Assembly (NCBI RefSeq): GCF_014898055.3 | Contig: NW_023605194.1 | Span: forward strand, 61,419,361-61,483,360 | Length of the DNA: 64,000 nt | From: Talpa occidentalis | Taxonomy: Eukaryota; Chordata; Mammalia; Eulipotyphla; Talpidae | Direction of reading: 5' to 3' | Shown here: in pieces, positions 1 to 11,893 of the stretch | Layout: each line of letters begins with the position of its first letter | Numbering within the stretch: the first letter of the stretch is position 1 | The notes under the pieces: model-generated | The model's input: the letters and a program-made list of their open reading frames with translations, nothing else | Databases searched by the model: none | Told to the model about the DNA's origin: nothing | Translations under genes and position numbers: made by a program

Positions 1-190
1 TTATCCATTTTGAGTTGTTTTTTGGCAACTACAAACCAGAGACACACTACAGGGGGGTCAAGAAGGGAGTAGGATCAAAACAAGGGGGGTGGGAATGGTT
101 ACGGGGACGACAATAACCAAGATTAAAATGCATACATTGTACAAAAATGAAAAATGATGTAAAAAACATAAAATAAACTTAAAAAAGAGT
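1..190 (+). mobile_element. L1 3' end fragment
   Basis: The sequence reads like the 3' end of the full-length L1 at 34513-40126: CAGAGACAC, G-rich runs, then an A-rich tail with ATAAAATAAA near 170. A related tail (ATGCAT, CATTGT, AAAAATGATGT) recurs at 15255-15330, so this is a repeated L1 3' UTR type. It is cut off by the window edge. Confidence 0.6.
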
Positions 191-295
191 CAACAATTTT
201 AACATGTAACATAAGTAAATAAAAAAAGCTCCTTTGTAATATTTGAAAGTTGAAAAAAGAGTGTAAATAGTGCTGCTCTCTCCTTTACATGGTTC

Positions 296-490
296 TCTGA
301 CAAGTGCTCTTACTAGCATATAATAGTGTTCCAAGTGCTTCACAGATTTAATTCATTTAAATCTCACAACAGTCCTTGGATGCTGGTAATATTATTATCC
401 TCATTTTGCAAGTTGGAACATACAGAGTTAACTGGCCCATGAAAACACAGGTAATAAAGGTCAGAGATAAGATTCAGACTCAAGGATTTG
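296..490 (+). repeat. MIR (ancient tRNA-derived SINE)
   Basis: It follows the MIR consensus order: a CAAGTGCTTCACAGATTTAA-like segment, AATCTCACAACAG, a TATTATTATCCTCATTTTGCA block and a degraded gene-end GATTCAGACTCAAGG. Divergence is high, as expected for this pan-mammalian family. Confidence 0.75.
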
Positions 491-499
491 GACACCCCA

Positions 500-1815
500 G
501 GATTTTGGTAGGACAATTTATACATTTTAACCATAATATTATAAGTTGCCCCACCAATCTGTTACTGGTAGGACATAGTCTACAGTCCAGCCTCAGGTAG
601 GGGTCAAGTCTTTGCTAGGTCCTCTAAGAATAAACCGAAATTTGGTGATTGATTCTGAGTAGGATCCCCAGGGTAAAGTGGATCTTCCATAAACAGGAAT
701 GGTTGCTGAGGGGAAAAAAAAAATCCTTCTGTTTTCTTTAGAACAAAACATCCAAGTTACATGGGAATGTACCACATGATTTTTGTGAATTGAAGTCAAT
801 TTGGCACCAGCAGAAATAACCTTAGGAACAAAGTTTGTATACAGTATGTTCTTACGGAAACCACATTTAGAACGTAGAGTAAACTGTTAAAGAAAGACCC
901 TTCTTTCTGGAGTTGCATTAGCTGTCTTTGGGTGGGGACAGCAAGTTGTTTCGTTTATAAGCTTTGTACATCAAAAGCTAGATCTGCTTACACTTTAAAA
1001 CCAAAAGGAGGAGAAAGGCTTATTTTTAGCTATCTGAAATTTAAGCCAAACCAGCATTGACATATGGATGTCCCAGGCTGCACCATGTCAGAAAATTTCT
1101 TAGAGATGACATTAAACAGCAATATATTATTGCAGCTGTAAAAAGTCAATAAGGGTCTCCTCTTATAACTTAGTTTAATAGCTAAAGGGCCACTGGGTTA
1201 GAGATATTGGATTTCTCAGAATTAGGCCAGGCTGCCTGGGATTTGGGTTGTCACGTGGGAACTGAGTTCAGTCCCATGAGGATAAGAATATCAGTGTATG
1301 TAGGCGAAACAGATTTGTTTTTTTGTATGTGAGTCAACCATGTGACCAAAGGGCTCTCTACTGCATTTAATTTCTAAGAGAAAGGTTTAATTTTTAAATT
1401 TCATGTGGTAGGTAAATTCAAATATACATATTAACATAAAACAAATTGCCAGGGATATAAAATAACCACTCTACATTTTTTGTTATACCTTTCTACCTAG
1501 ATAGATAAATAAAATATTGAATTAATGGTGAGACAACTATAGATATATAGACACACTGAATTGTAGATTAGTTTACACAAAATGCAATAAAATCATCCCA
1601 TCTCACTGGGAAATCTTTTTGCTGTTATTTTAATGTTGGTTGATGTGATATTTCACTTAGTTTTCTCTGTTATTAAATTTTTCAATGCCATTATTTTTAT
1701 TTATATACTTTTTAAGACCATTTAGGTTCTACTTTACTTAAGGCATACTCTATTTTGGTGGAGCCCTAAAGCTCGACCTGACATTATCCCTGGAATGGTG
1801 ACTGCATTAAGTTAA
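500..1815. other. No feature recognised
   Basis: AT-rich sequence with only short chance ORFs. I see no repeat family, conserved ORF or RNA gene here. Confidence 0.5.
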
Positions 1816-1819
1816 ATGA

Positions 1820-2315
1820 GCAAAGGAATTTTACAGATGGAGTTACGGTTACTACCTCTTGGACAGGTAGATTATCTTGGATGATTGGGTGGGTCCAATG
1901 GAATCAACTGGGCCCTTCGTAGTGCAAGAGAGAGGCAGAAGCTTAGCTCACAAAGATGTTATGTGGGAAGGCCTGGTCCTACTGCTATTAGCTTTAAAGG
2001 TGAAAATGGGGATCCATTAACCAAAAAAGCAAGTGGCTTCTAGAATATGGGAATGCCCCTTAGTTGAGAGACAGAAAGAAAATGGCAACTTCAGTCCTAT
2101 TACCACAAGGGAACAGAGACCTATGCTCATCTACAACCTTCACAAGGGAATGCAGCCCTGTAGACACCTTGATTTTTGTTCAGTGAGACTCCAAGTAGAG
2201 AAATAATGGCTGGACTCCTGACCTACCGAACTAACAGATAATAAATTTGCATGGTTTTCAGCCACCAAGTCTGTTGTGATGTGTTATAACTGTAATAGAA
2301 AATGGTTATACCTAT
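1820..2315 (+). mobile_element. MaLR-type LTR (MLT1-like)
   Basis: The segment has the order typical of old ERVL-MaLR LTRs. GATTATCTTGGATGATTGGG and GGGTCCAATGG come first, CACCTTGATTTTTG lies in the middle, and AGATAATAAATTTGC with GCCACCAAGTCTG is near the end. It is diverged and non-coding. Subfamily assignment is from memory. Confidence 0.6.
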
Positions 2316-3349
2316 TGTATTTTTTGGGTCATTTTCAATTGTTCACTAATGAATGAATATCTTTATAGCTAAACCTTGATGTACATCTTCGATTTTTTCT
2401 TTAGGGTGAGTTCATTTAAGGACAACTATTGGGTCTGTGGTAGATCAAATTTTCACCTTTTTTATGTGCAGTACTTTTTCAGATTTAAAGAGTATAATTT
2501 TCTGATTGGGTAGGGCAAAGGGATAAAGGAAAGCTGGTGTTTCTTTTTTAAAATTATTGATTCTAGCTATTGGTATCCACAGTGTATATATTATAACTCT
2601 TTTCTCCTTTTAGGGGGCTACAGCAGCCTTTGTCTTTTCTGTGTGGATTGAAATAATTGTTGCATTAGTGGGATAATGGCCAACTCAAGAGCTGCTTGAG
2701 ATCGCAATGATGAAGCTGCTCCCTCAAATGTGGCATGTTAGTCAAAGTGCATCAGACCAAGCTTTGGAATCAAAATGGAATTTGCTTTTCTCTTCAAATA
2801 CCACTTGTGTTGGCATTAAGGAAGGGTGGGGGGTGCGTTAAATATCCATTACTTGGCAAACAACTTGAAGTATGTTTATTTAATGGGGTTCTCTCCATAT
2901 ATGTTAGTCAGAGTTGGTCAGAGACTAACTGCCTCTTTTATAAGCCTCAAGGGTAATTGTGGTCAAATACATTCAACCACATCAGAAATCAGAATTATCA
3001 AGTGGGAGGCTGCTGGTAGGGAGGAAGGATTCAGAAATAGAAAATCATCCAAGGTGACCAGATGTACCTTAGCTATGTTTCCAGTTCTAAGCCAGCACTC
3101 ATCTTTCATGTTTAGGAGGGCTTAAAGTTTAAAATAATAACATTAGATTTCAGATAACATATTTAACATTTTGGCTATTCATTCCTTTCTGGAGCTGTAC
3201 TGTGATCACATGTTTTTTTAATTCAAAGTGCATGGAGATAAAGCTTTAGGACTTCTCAGCTATATTCATATCTGAAGCAATGAACAACAGATAATAAAGT
3301 AGCCACATTAAAATTTTTACTTAAAAAAAGACCCATACTAATATTCTCT
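2316..3349. other. No feature recognised
   Basis: Short ORFs at 2735-2956 and 2826-3125 overlap in different frames and resemble nothing I know. The stretch appears to be unique non-coding DNA. Confidence 0.5.
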
Positions 3350-3476
3350 TTTTATTATTATTCAGGTAGCATTGATTTATAATACTGTATGTGATCCAAA
3401 GGTATAGGATCATACCTCTTCCAATGTATGTCACTATACCACATCCACCGCTAAGGCACCCATTGTCCATTCCAAT
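3350..3476 (-). mobile_element. L1 fragment, antisense 3' region
   Basis: CAGGTAGCATTGATTTATAA followed by a run ending in CACCCATTGTCC is the reverse complement of a common mammalian L1 3' segment. The same motif order recurs at 32600-32720. Confidence 0.5.
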
Positions 3477-3498
3477 ATTCTTTTAAATACTGAAAGTC

Positions 3499-3780
3499 GG
3501 GCCTCCCTGATGGCAAAAGGAGTTAATCACAGCACTATGAAGTTATCTGCAGCCTCTGCAGCATGAGTGTGATCCCTGATTCTTGGCCTGCCAGGAGAGC
3601 TACCCACATGGCACAGAAGACCTCTCCTTTCTCACCTGCTGCTCCCCTCAGCAGTGTATTTCTGTCAGTCTGCCTGTTCTGTTCCCTGCTCTGTCTCTGG
3701 TGAATTGTCTCACCCCCAGTATCTCTGGCCTGTACTCCAGTTCTTGTATGCCTAAATAAAGAAATATTTAAAAAATATAG
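3499..3780 (+). mobile_element. tRNA-derived SINE (Rhin-1-like)
   Basis: Near full-length copy with head GGGCCTCCCTGATGGC, a body with CAGACCTCTCC-like and CTCCCCTCAGCAGTGTATTT segments, and a TGCCTAAATAAAG tail. The direct repeat TGAAAGTC at 3491-3498 and 3781-3788, extendable to about 12 bp with one mismatch, marks the target-site duplication. The B box is degraded. Confidence 0.85.
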
Positions 3781-3900
3781 TGAAAGTCTCTGGGGAATCT
3801 AACATCACACTTAATTTATAAAAGGTAGAGTTATACATATGTGGTGTGCAATGGGGGTACTTTTCTTTTCCTCTCTTTGTTTCTATCTCTCTGTCGCTCA

Positions 3901-3940
3901 GTGTATGTATGTATGTGTGTGTGTGTGTGTATGTGTGTGA
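3901..3940. repeat. (TG)n / (TATG)n microsatellite
   Basis: Alternating TGTATG and TG units, about 40 bp. Confidence 0.9.
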
Positions 3941-4094
3941 TTTTAAGTTCCCATGATCAGAACAGTTATTGCTTTTGGCAAACCAAATACTTATTCCTGA
4001 CAAGTAATTCCATGAAGAATAAAACTTTGTTTAAATTGGAACTCTAGTCAGAGAACTTATAAACAATGCTATTAGCAACTTTAGTTGTGGAAAG

Positions 4095-4310
4095 GCAGCC
4101 AGTATAGATGGCAGTATAATGGATTTGAACAGACTGACTTTCAATCCTACATCCTTGACACTAGCTAATTATGTTTCTTGGTGGCATTTTCTTTAAAAAC
4201 CTTTGAGCCTGAGTTTACCCCTCTGTAAAATGGGGACAATAATATTCATCTGGCAGAGTACTCACATTGCTTAGCACACTACTTGACATAGATTTGGGCT
4301 TCAATGAGGA
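4095..4310 (-). repeat. MIR, minus strand
   Basis: The reverse-complement MIR core is clear: CTGAGTTTACCCCTCTGTAA followed by AATGGGGACAATAAT, then CTTAGCACACTACTTGACAT. The 5'-side GGATTTGAAC is the degraded internal promoter end. Confidence 0.75.
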
Positions 4311-4355
4311 AGGTATATATTAGTTTTTTTTGTTAATCCATAATTATATTAGTCA

Positions 4356-4623
4356 GGGCCTCCCCTGGTGCAGCAGGCAGTTGAGCACTGCACTGTGAAG
4401 CTGTCCACAGCCTCTTCAGCACTGGTTCGATCCTGGTCTGCTGGCGAGGGTCCCACATGGTGCAGCAGACCTCTCCTGTCTCACCTGCTGCTCCTCTCAG
4501 TAGTGTATTTCAGTAAATCTACCTGTTCTGCTCCCCACTCTGTCTCTGGTGAATCCTCTCACCCTCCCGAGCATCTGGCCTGTACCCCGGTTCTTGTATA
4601 AATAAATAAATCTTTACAAAAAA
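4356..4623 (+). mobile_element. tRNA-derived SINE (Rhin-1-like)
   Basis: Full-length copy starting GGGCCTCCCCTGG and ending TATAAATAAATAAATCTTTAC plus A-rich tail. A B-box-like GGTTCGATCC is present near 4424. Perfect 14-15 bp target-site duplications (AATTATATTAGTCA) flank it at 4342-4355 and 4624-4637. The tail lacks the TATGCATAAA form seen in other copies. Confidence 0.92.
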
Positions 4624-4638
4624 AATTATATTAGTCAG

Positions 4639-5837
4639 TTGCAAGGGGCCATATCTGTATTTCCCTTTGGATGCAAGCCAAGATGACCTGAATGTCTCAT
4701 ATGTAGGAAAAGGGACACCATAAATGAATAAATGAATTTAAGGAAATGTGACGCCTGTTCTTGACTTAACGTCACCTTTCATTCATGTCAACTAATGTCA
4801 GCTAATAGTAGAATTAATACCAGAAGGATCAAGTCTTCCCTTTGACTTTTATGTAGTTTCATAGATAGAAACTACATATGAAAACTTACTTTGTATATGA
4901 ATAATTCCAACTAAGCATGTCTTTTTCACAAGCATATAACCTGAATTTATTTCATAAACTTTCTTTTATAAATATATGTAAACATATTTCTGACTCTTCT
5001 GTAAACATATAGCCTTAATGCATTTGATAAATCTTCTCCATGAAAGTAAGAGCATTTTTACTTGGTCATTGAAATTAGAGTGTCATTTGAACCCAAGTGG
5101 CATTGCCCTGTTTAAAAACCTTCACATGTATTGAAACAAAAATCCATACCACTTACATTATTGATTTTACCTCAGTAATTCCTCCTACCATATTTTTCAT
5201 GAATCCAATAAGATAATTTCTGTTGGTCTCAAATTGGTCTATATAACACCCTGGTGCATTAATGCTATAGTGGACAGCTCTTGTTTTGTCTTTTCAATAA
5301 CATCCAATAGCCAATTATGTTTGACCACATCCCTTAGATCCCTGGGAAACATGTAACCCAAGCTTGACCAATCAGCATATTTTATCCTCCTGACCACAGG
5401 AGTAGCTATGGGTAGGTAATCCAAGGTGGTCGAATAGGAGGCAATACTGAGATGAATCAATTGGAGAAAAGTGATATTTGACCGCTCTAGGGAGGCAGCT
5501 GAAAAGAGAAAATGTGAGTCTACAGCCAATGGCAGTCATTTTTGGCAATATTTTGCGATTATTCTTAAATAGGAAGTCAACACAGAGAAAAAGTAGAGTT
5601 GAGAGATTGAGGGGGACATTTAAGGAAGGATCCTTGTACTTTTCAGTGACATGAGTCAATCAACTTCCTATGTTGTGCCAGTTTGAGTTAAATGGTCTGT
5701 GTAGCAAATACAAATGATCTCTTGTTTGAGATCATGCTTCTCATTTCCTAAATACTGCCTTTTTTATTCACTCAAGAGCTACCTTCCTTGGGGGCCTCCT
5801 TCCAGTTCCAGCTCCTTGATAAAACCATATTCTTTTT
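4639..5837. other. No feature recognised
   Basis: AT-rich. Two minus-strand ORFs of about 95 codons (5239-5529 and 5372-5659) overlap in different frames and look like chance. A short hairpin at 4851-4877 is noted under findings. Confidence 0.5.
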
Positions 5838-6300
5838 TTAAAAGTTTTATTGATTGGCCACTAATTTAAATAAGTATATGATTTTGGGAGTATAATTTCA
5901 TCCCTCCATATGTGAATGTGCCTCACTTGCCCTTCACCAAAGCTCCACTCCCACAAACCTGTCACCCTCCCTTCTCTACTGTTTCCTACCTTTCTCCTTC
6001 TGGTTACCAGCACAATATCAATACAGCCTAAGTATTGTTCTTTTTGTTTTGCTGGCTTGTTTTCTTTGCTTATTTGTATTCACAAGAATGAAACCAGTGA
6101 CTATATTTCATTTTCTGACTTCTTATTCTTAGCATAATCACCTCAAAATCCACCTATTTTATTCTAAAAGACACTATTTTCAATTTTTAATAGCTGAGTA
6201 ATATTCCATTGAGTCTATATTCCACAATTTTTTTTTATCCATTCATCTATTTATGGACATTTATGTTGGGTCCATGTCTTGGTTATTGTGAAAAATCTTG
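5838..6300 (-). mobile_element. L1 fragment, antisense 3' end
   Basis: Reverse complement of the L1 3' UTR and ORF2 end. It shows the TTTTATTGATTGG start, a CT-rich UTR, TTAGCATAATCACCTCAAAA, then GAGTAATATTCCATTGAGT, which is the reverse of the ORF2 C-terminal coding segment. It is closely similar in order to 29470-30000. Confidence 0.75.
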
Positions 6301-6302
6301 GT

Positions 6303-6329
6303 ACACACACACACACACACACACACACT
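6303..6329. repeat. (CA)n microsatellite
   Basis: About 13 uninterrupted CA units at the interior end of the L1 fragment. Confidence 0.95.
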
Positions 6330-6870
6330 CCAGGTATATATATGGAAGAGCATAAATCTGATAGAGTAGTATTCAATTACTCAGGCAGTGGGAGATTTTC
6401 TTCCTATGACCCCTTGATAATTAAATAATGCATCCTCGATCTGACCATTTAGCACATTCTGCTATATCTCTATACTAGCGTCTTGCAGTTTCTGTTGTGG
6501 GTGTTTATTTTGGAGACAATGGAATATAATATTTAGTGTGTCTTTTTTAAAGCTTGATTTGAATAATCATGCTGGAGGACAGAGGTAGGTTCATTTTTTT
6601 CTCAGTCAAATGTCTGAGAAAGAATACTGAGAGTTTAGATACCAAGTCTCTCAAATGATCATATGAACCATTACTTTGTCCGTGACCTTAGTCCCTGGAA
6701 GTAAGATGATCCATCTCTTTGTAAAATAGATCACCTGGGCAATAACCCAAGAAGATTTCCCAGTGTGCTTGTAGTTGAGTATAAATTATAAAGTTATATT
6801 TATGTATGAATGTCATGCCAAACTAATCTAGTGTCATGTAAATTCAAATAGTAATCAAGAATATATTCAA
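6330..6870. other. No feature recognised
   Basis: Unassigned AT-rich DNA. The last 13 bases are the left target-site duplication of the next SINE. Confidence 0.5.
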
Positions 6871-7143
6871 GGGCCTCCCTGGTAGTGCAGGCAGTTGAGT
6901 GCAATGCTGTGAAGCTGTCCACAGCCTCTGCATCATGTGTTCGATCCCAGCTGGCCAGGGAGCTACCTACATGGCACAGCAGACCTCTCTTGCTTCACCT
7001 GCTGCTCACCTCAGCAGTGTGTTTCAGTCAGTCTGCCAGTTCTGTTCTCTGTTCTGTCTCTGGTGAATACTCTCACCCTCCTGCACATCTGGCCTGTACC
7101 CCAGTTCTTGTATGCATGAATAAATAAATCTTTTTTTAAAAAA
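6871..7143 (+). mobile_element. tRNA-derived SINE (Rhin-1-like)
   Basis: Full-length, starting GGGCCTCCCTGGTAGTGCAG, with a degraded B box (TGTTCGATCCC) and tail TGCATGAATAAATAAATC plus poly(A). Target-site duplications AGAATATATTCAA (6858-6870) and AGAATGTATTCAA (from 7145) differ by one base. Confidence 0.9.
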
Positions 7144-7158
7144 AAGAATGTATTCAAG

Positions 7159-7739
7159 TTTATCTCTAAGAATTAACACTCTGGAATGCTTTGTTGCAAC
7201 CATTCAGCCCTGGAAACTATCCTTTTGTGGTCTTGAGATCTTAGGTGTTCAGGTGACTCTGGCCATCAAGGTACCAATATTTAGAGACTGTGAAGAAGGA
7301 AGAGTCATAGTGTTTCAGTAACCCCACGTTTTTGCATTTCTGCCCTACCCTTAGTTCAGTCTTGAAGCTATTGAGAGAAGGGAGGAATTAGGTTTCAAAA
7401 ATCTCCTATTGCTCTTCCTTTTCTTTAACATTAGCTGATCTGAAATTCAGTCATTGAGGCCAAGGTTATCTAATAGATAATAAAGACAGATCGATGATTT
7501 CATAAATTCAAACTGAATTGTCATCAAAAAGTAAGGGGGAGGTAGGGGATCTAGTAATTCTGGTTTTGCCTTTTGCCATTGATTGAGCATGCATTCATTC
7601 ATTAATCATATATCTCCATCATTTCCACTTTTTGATCACTAAGATCTGAGCATTTTACCTATGAAATATTTCTCAATCTTTTCCTTTCTGTTGATTTTCA
7701 CTGGACTAGTCTTGGTGTCATTTAAAAAATGTTCCCTTG
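7159..7739. other. No feature recognised
   Basis: Unassigned sequence without a credible ORF. Confidence 0.5.
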
Positions 7740-8010
7740 GGGCCTCCCTGGTGGCTCAAGGAGTTAAGTCTCAGTGCTATGAAGCCATTAAGCCACTGCA
7801 GCACTAGTTTGATCCCCAGCCAGGGAACTGACCCACATGGTGCAGCAGACCTCTCCTGACTTGCCCGCTTCTCCCCTCAGCAGTGTGTTTCAGTCAATTT
7901 GCCTGTTCTGTTCCCTACTCTGTCCCAGGTAAGTCCTCTCACCCCCTACACCTCTGACTTACATGCCAGCTCTTGTATGCATAAATAAATAAAATAAATC
8001 TTTAAAAAAC
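7740..8010 (+). mobile_element. tRNA-derived SINE (Rhin-1-like), host for an L1 insertion
   Basis: Head GGGCCTCCCTGGTGGCTCAA, B-box region AGTTTGATCCCC, tail TATGCATAAATAAATAAAAT. Its A-rich tail was the target of the next L1: a 16-17 bp direct repeat in the tail (8004-8019) recurs at 8669-8685. Confidence 0.85.
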
Positions 8011-8337
8011 CCACAACAAGAAAAAGGAACTCTCCTGCACTGTTGGTGGGAGTGCAAACTGGTCCAACCACTATGGAGAGCTGTATGGAGATTTCTTGAC
8101 CTACCAAAAATAGAAATTCCATATGATCTGGCAATTCCACTCCTCAGTATTTACCCAAAGGACACAGAAACATCAATTCCAAAGAGCACCTGCACCCCTA
8201 TGTTTATAGCAGCACTATTTACAATAGCTAAGCTTTGGAAACAACCCAAATGCCCAAAAATAGATGACTGGATCAAGAAGATGTGGTACATATATACCAT
8301 GGAATATTACTCAGCATTCAAAAAAGATAAACACATG

Positions 8338-8566
8338 CAGTGGTTGAGCGCTGGGTTGCAAGCTGCCCACAGCTTCTGCAGCGCCGGTTCAATCCCCGGC
8401 TGCTCCCCAGCCACTGGAGGAGGGTCCCACATGGCGCGCAGACCTCTCCTGCCGCCCGCTGCTCCCCTCAGCAGTGTACTTCAGCCCTTCTGCCTCTCTG
8501 CTCCCCGCTCTGGCTCTGGTGAATTCTCTCACCCTCCCACGCCTCTAACTGTACCTAGTGCTTGTA

Positions 8567-8609
<43 letters not shown>

Positions 8610-8622
8610 ATCTTTAAAAAAA
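8338..8622 (+). mobile_element. tRNA-derived SINE, young GCGCTGGG-type, 5' end missing
   Basis: Starts abruptly at CAGTGGTTGAGCGCTGG, so the first 18 or so bases of the family are missing. The B-box GGTTCAATCC and the GCTCTGGCTCTGGTGAATTC body variant match the copies at 18514 and 33472. It has no target-site duplication of its own at the L1 junctions. Confidence 0.85.
8564..8611. repeat. (AAAT)n expansion in a SINE tail
   Basis: About 11-12 AAAT units in the SINE tail, against two or three in sister copies. Likely length-polymorphic. Confidence 0.9.
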
Positions 8623-8685
8623 AGGGGGGTTGTAATTGTATGGGGAATATAAAAATAAAATTTAAATTAAAAAACCCCACAACAA

Positions 8686-10623
8686 ATTAAAAAAATAAAA
8701 TACTGTTCTCCTAACTGATACTCTTTGCTCTTTTATACTATTTTTTCAATCCATCCTTCATGATGGTAAATTTATTTTGATATATCACAGATGCTGTAAT
8801 CTGCCTCAAAGCTTTAAAGGATCTCCATCTTCTACTTAACATATTTCAAATTCTTCACCATGGTCCTCAGTATTTTTCATGATATGGTTCTAACTTACCT
8901 TTTATATATTATTTGGTCAATGTGTAAACTAAGTGCTTTTTTTTAATGGACACATTCTTTAACTAAGCCATATGAATTAAATAAATATTTTAAGATTAAG
9001 AGCTATTTTAGGTACTTTGAGATCAGTTGTGTGATGAGTTAGAGAAAAAGAAATGCCAGGCTTAGGTTGACAAAGATAGCTAATTTTTTAAAAATGGTAT
9101 TAACTGTGCATTGTCTCCCTACAAAAACCAATAAAAATGTAATCAATGGCATTTGTAATGAAACTTTAGCAAGCACATTGAAAACATTGCCAAAAGGGTC
9201 TCCTGGTCTTGGTTTTACTATTCAACTTTAATGGAAAAGTCTTTTCTCATCAAGGGACTGCTAGTTCCAGGAAACAGGTCCTCAAACTCTTCTTTCCTGG
9301 AAAGTATTGCTCAACTGAGCATTTCTAGTGTCATGAGCCCGGAACACAAGATAAGGAAAGTCACATTTTGAGGAATCCCAAGGTAAATAAATAAAATTAA
9401 ATAAGCTGTTAAAATGGAATAAGAACACTTTTCAGTTTGGCTGGCAAACACAAAAGCAGAAGATATAAGTAGACTTGAAACAAATCCATTACTTTTTAAC
9501 AAATGATCAGAGAGACTAGGAAGTTTAATAAGGTATTTCGGGTCTGGGGTGATGGAAAAAGTTATTCTAGAAGACCACTCTTGTTTCATGTGCCTTAGCT
9601 CTTCTAGTCACAGTAAAATCTGCTAATCCCATATTTTAACTGTCAGAATGGAGTTAACATCTCCCATAAAAGACAAATATCATATAAATGCATAGCCAAG
9701 TACTCACACCTCACTATTAAATTCACATAACACCCTCTCTTTCCTGAAAGAACATGTATTTTACATATGTCATTTCTGTACACTTTTGGCTCTCTGTGAA
9801 AACCCTGCAGAAAATTGTTGAGAGACTTAATCAAGGTCACAACATGATGAAATTACTTGGAAGCTGGCGGGAACTCAAAGACACCCCATCCAGTGCCATA
9901 CGCCTTGAGTTCACACTGCTGGGTAAAGCACTTTGCAATTGCATGCATGTTTAAGTGATATATCAGTGCTAAATGGTAACACATGCAACACTTCCCACGT
10001 AGGATATGTTCTTGGCTAACTCTGTTGGAAAATATTATATGGCTATTTCTCCCAGTTAAAAAAAAAAAAAACAAAACTTTTTTTTGACCAAAGTTTGAAC
10101 AAAAAGGAAGATCCAAAGACCAAAGTCTTCTCATCCTCGTTTTACGGAGGCTGTTAGGTGTGAAGGCAGAATTGCATAGCTCAGGTATTGTTTCTGGAGA
10201 GTATCATCACATTAACACAAGCATAACCCTGTCCAGCAATAGAAGGTAATGTTGCAAAGTAAATTCAGAATCCTTTTTAAAAGTTGCACATTCACCATGT
10301 ATAGCTGTCTAAGTAGGTGCTTGTCCCAAGGCTGGAAAATGTGCAGGCCCCACAGGAATTGACAACTAGCTTGTCGGAGACTGGTCTTTCTGCAGACTAA
10401 GAAACACACTGTCTGTTTTCTGAAGACTCTTCAGAAAAGAGATAGGGCTTAAAGCACTCCATGAAGTTAAAAAACCTCCTAAGGTGTGGATATGAACTAA
10501 CCAGTTCCTAGCATTCCTGTCGGCATTAACCAGAATCTAATAAATGTTAATGTGGCTGGAGAATGGGATTATCTTTCAACTTCTAACATACATTCAATCG
10601 AGACAGGTTAGGGTCATATGGTA
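8686..10623. other. Mostly unassigned; possible L2 trace at 8785-8900
   Basis: A weak L2-like segment (CACCATGGTCCTCAG, CATGATATGGTTCTAA) lies near 8860-8900. The rest shows no recognised element. There is a 14-base A run at 10058-10071. Short ORFs at 9311-9589 and 9853-10134 look like chance. Confidence 0.35.
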
Positions 10624-10957
10624 GGACAGACAGTTACACCTCTCTGGATATCTATATGCTTCTCCACATCTCTGAGTCCTCTTGTAGGTAGATGGCCAGT
10701 GGGTTGAAGCGTTCAACAGCTGATGAATTCCCTGAAGCTTTCTCTTCTGCTGCCATGGTGACCTTGAAACTGTGTGCTCCAGGTTTCATCCCTATAAGAT
10801 GCAAGCAGACTGAGCCCTGAGTTTCTCTGGAGGACTCCTGTGCAGTGCATGTCTATGAGATTGAGAAATAAGCCTTTCTGCTTTAAACCCCTGAAATTTA
10901 GGGAGGTATTTGTTACCACAGCACAGCCTAACTTATTCAGACTAGTACACACAAGAT
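10624..10957 (+). mobile_element. MaLR-like LTR fragment (copy 1 of a local duplication)
   Basis: The 3' part (AATAAGCCTTTCTGCTTTAA, GTATTTGTTACCACAGCACA, CTTATTCAGACTAGTACA) has the ending typical of MLT1-like LTRs. The first 215 bp (10624-10838) are repeated at 13198-13406 with about 95% identity by eye, well above what an ancient LTR pair should show. Confidence 0.55.
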
Positions 10958-11893
10958 GAGATAATTTTCCTGTTCTAAAAGAACTTGGTTAATTATGACT
11001 GATATCACCTTTCTTCAAGTTTAGCTCATTTCTCACTTTCTCGATCTTAGGACACAGGGTTAAGATTGTAAAATCTTTGTCCATTCTTTGCCATGAGCAA
11101 CAAGATGATGCAATTGATATTAATTTTTCATAAAAACAAACACACATAACTGCAATATTGGCCTTGAAATATTAGTGTGCTTTTATTGGTGTGCCCTTTA
11201 CTTGAAAAAAAATCCTCAGCTGTTTATCTTACAGTCTTACAAAATGTGCCTCAATTTACTTGACATTCATGAATTTCACTTTCTTTTTGATAAACTAGTT
11301 ATCCATAGTATATTTGGAAACATCCCTTTCACCACGACAGCATTAGGGATTTTTTACTAAGCTGTTAATATGACATTTCTGATGTCAGACCTATGCCATT
11401 AAAATAGCTTTTTAAAAAAAAAAATCGGTCTCTATACATAGGTGATTGTCAGAGATCATGTTTACATAACTTTTCGCTTTAGCCTAAACCCCCAAATCAC
11501 TAGAGCTACAAGGATGCACTGTGTAAAAGCTTCAGACAATACAACTAGTGGCTAAAGTCGCACATAATTACAGTCCAAACACTAATTTGTATGCCTTTTT
11601 GGGTTTATTATTAAAATGAATTATTTAGTCTTTTTAAAAGCCAGCTCCAATTTCTAGGAAATGCATGATAGAATTAGCTATTACCACAGTCACTGGATGA
11701 ACACTGCAAGTAGAATATTTTAGAATTCATTGTTCATTTGACCTTTATTTTGTGAATTAAAATGATCACACTTTTGGAGTTTCTTCTTCATTGCTCATGA
11801 AAACGTTGTACCTTTCTTGGGTGCCAGGTTCTGACTTTCAAATTTGAGTAGATTTCTAAAAGAATGTTGATAGAAACATAGAACGTGAGTTAT
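10958..11893. other. No feature recognised
   Basis: Unassigned AT-rich sequence up to the left breakpoint of the split SINE. Confidence 0.5.

Larger units (their letters stand above)
8020..8668 (+). mobile_element. 5'-truncated L1 with internal segment replaced by a SINE
   Basis: 8020-8338 matches the ORF2 C-terminus of the young L1 (39523-39842) almost base for base. 8624-8666 matches that L1's terminal 3' UTR (about 40076-40118). The roughly 235 bp between them in the intact L1 is absent here, and a SINE sits in its place. The whole is bounded by direct repeats AAAAAACCCACAACAA (8004-8019) and the same with one extra C (8669-8685), so L1 and SINE share one pair of target-site duplications. 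Confidence 0.85.
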
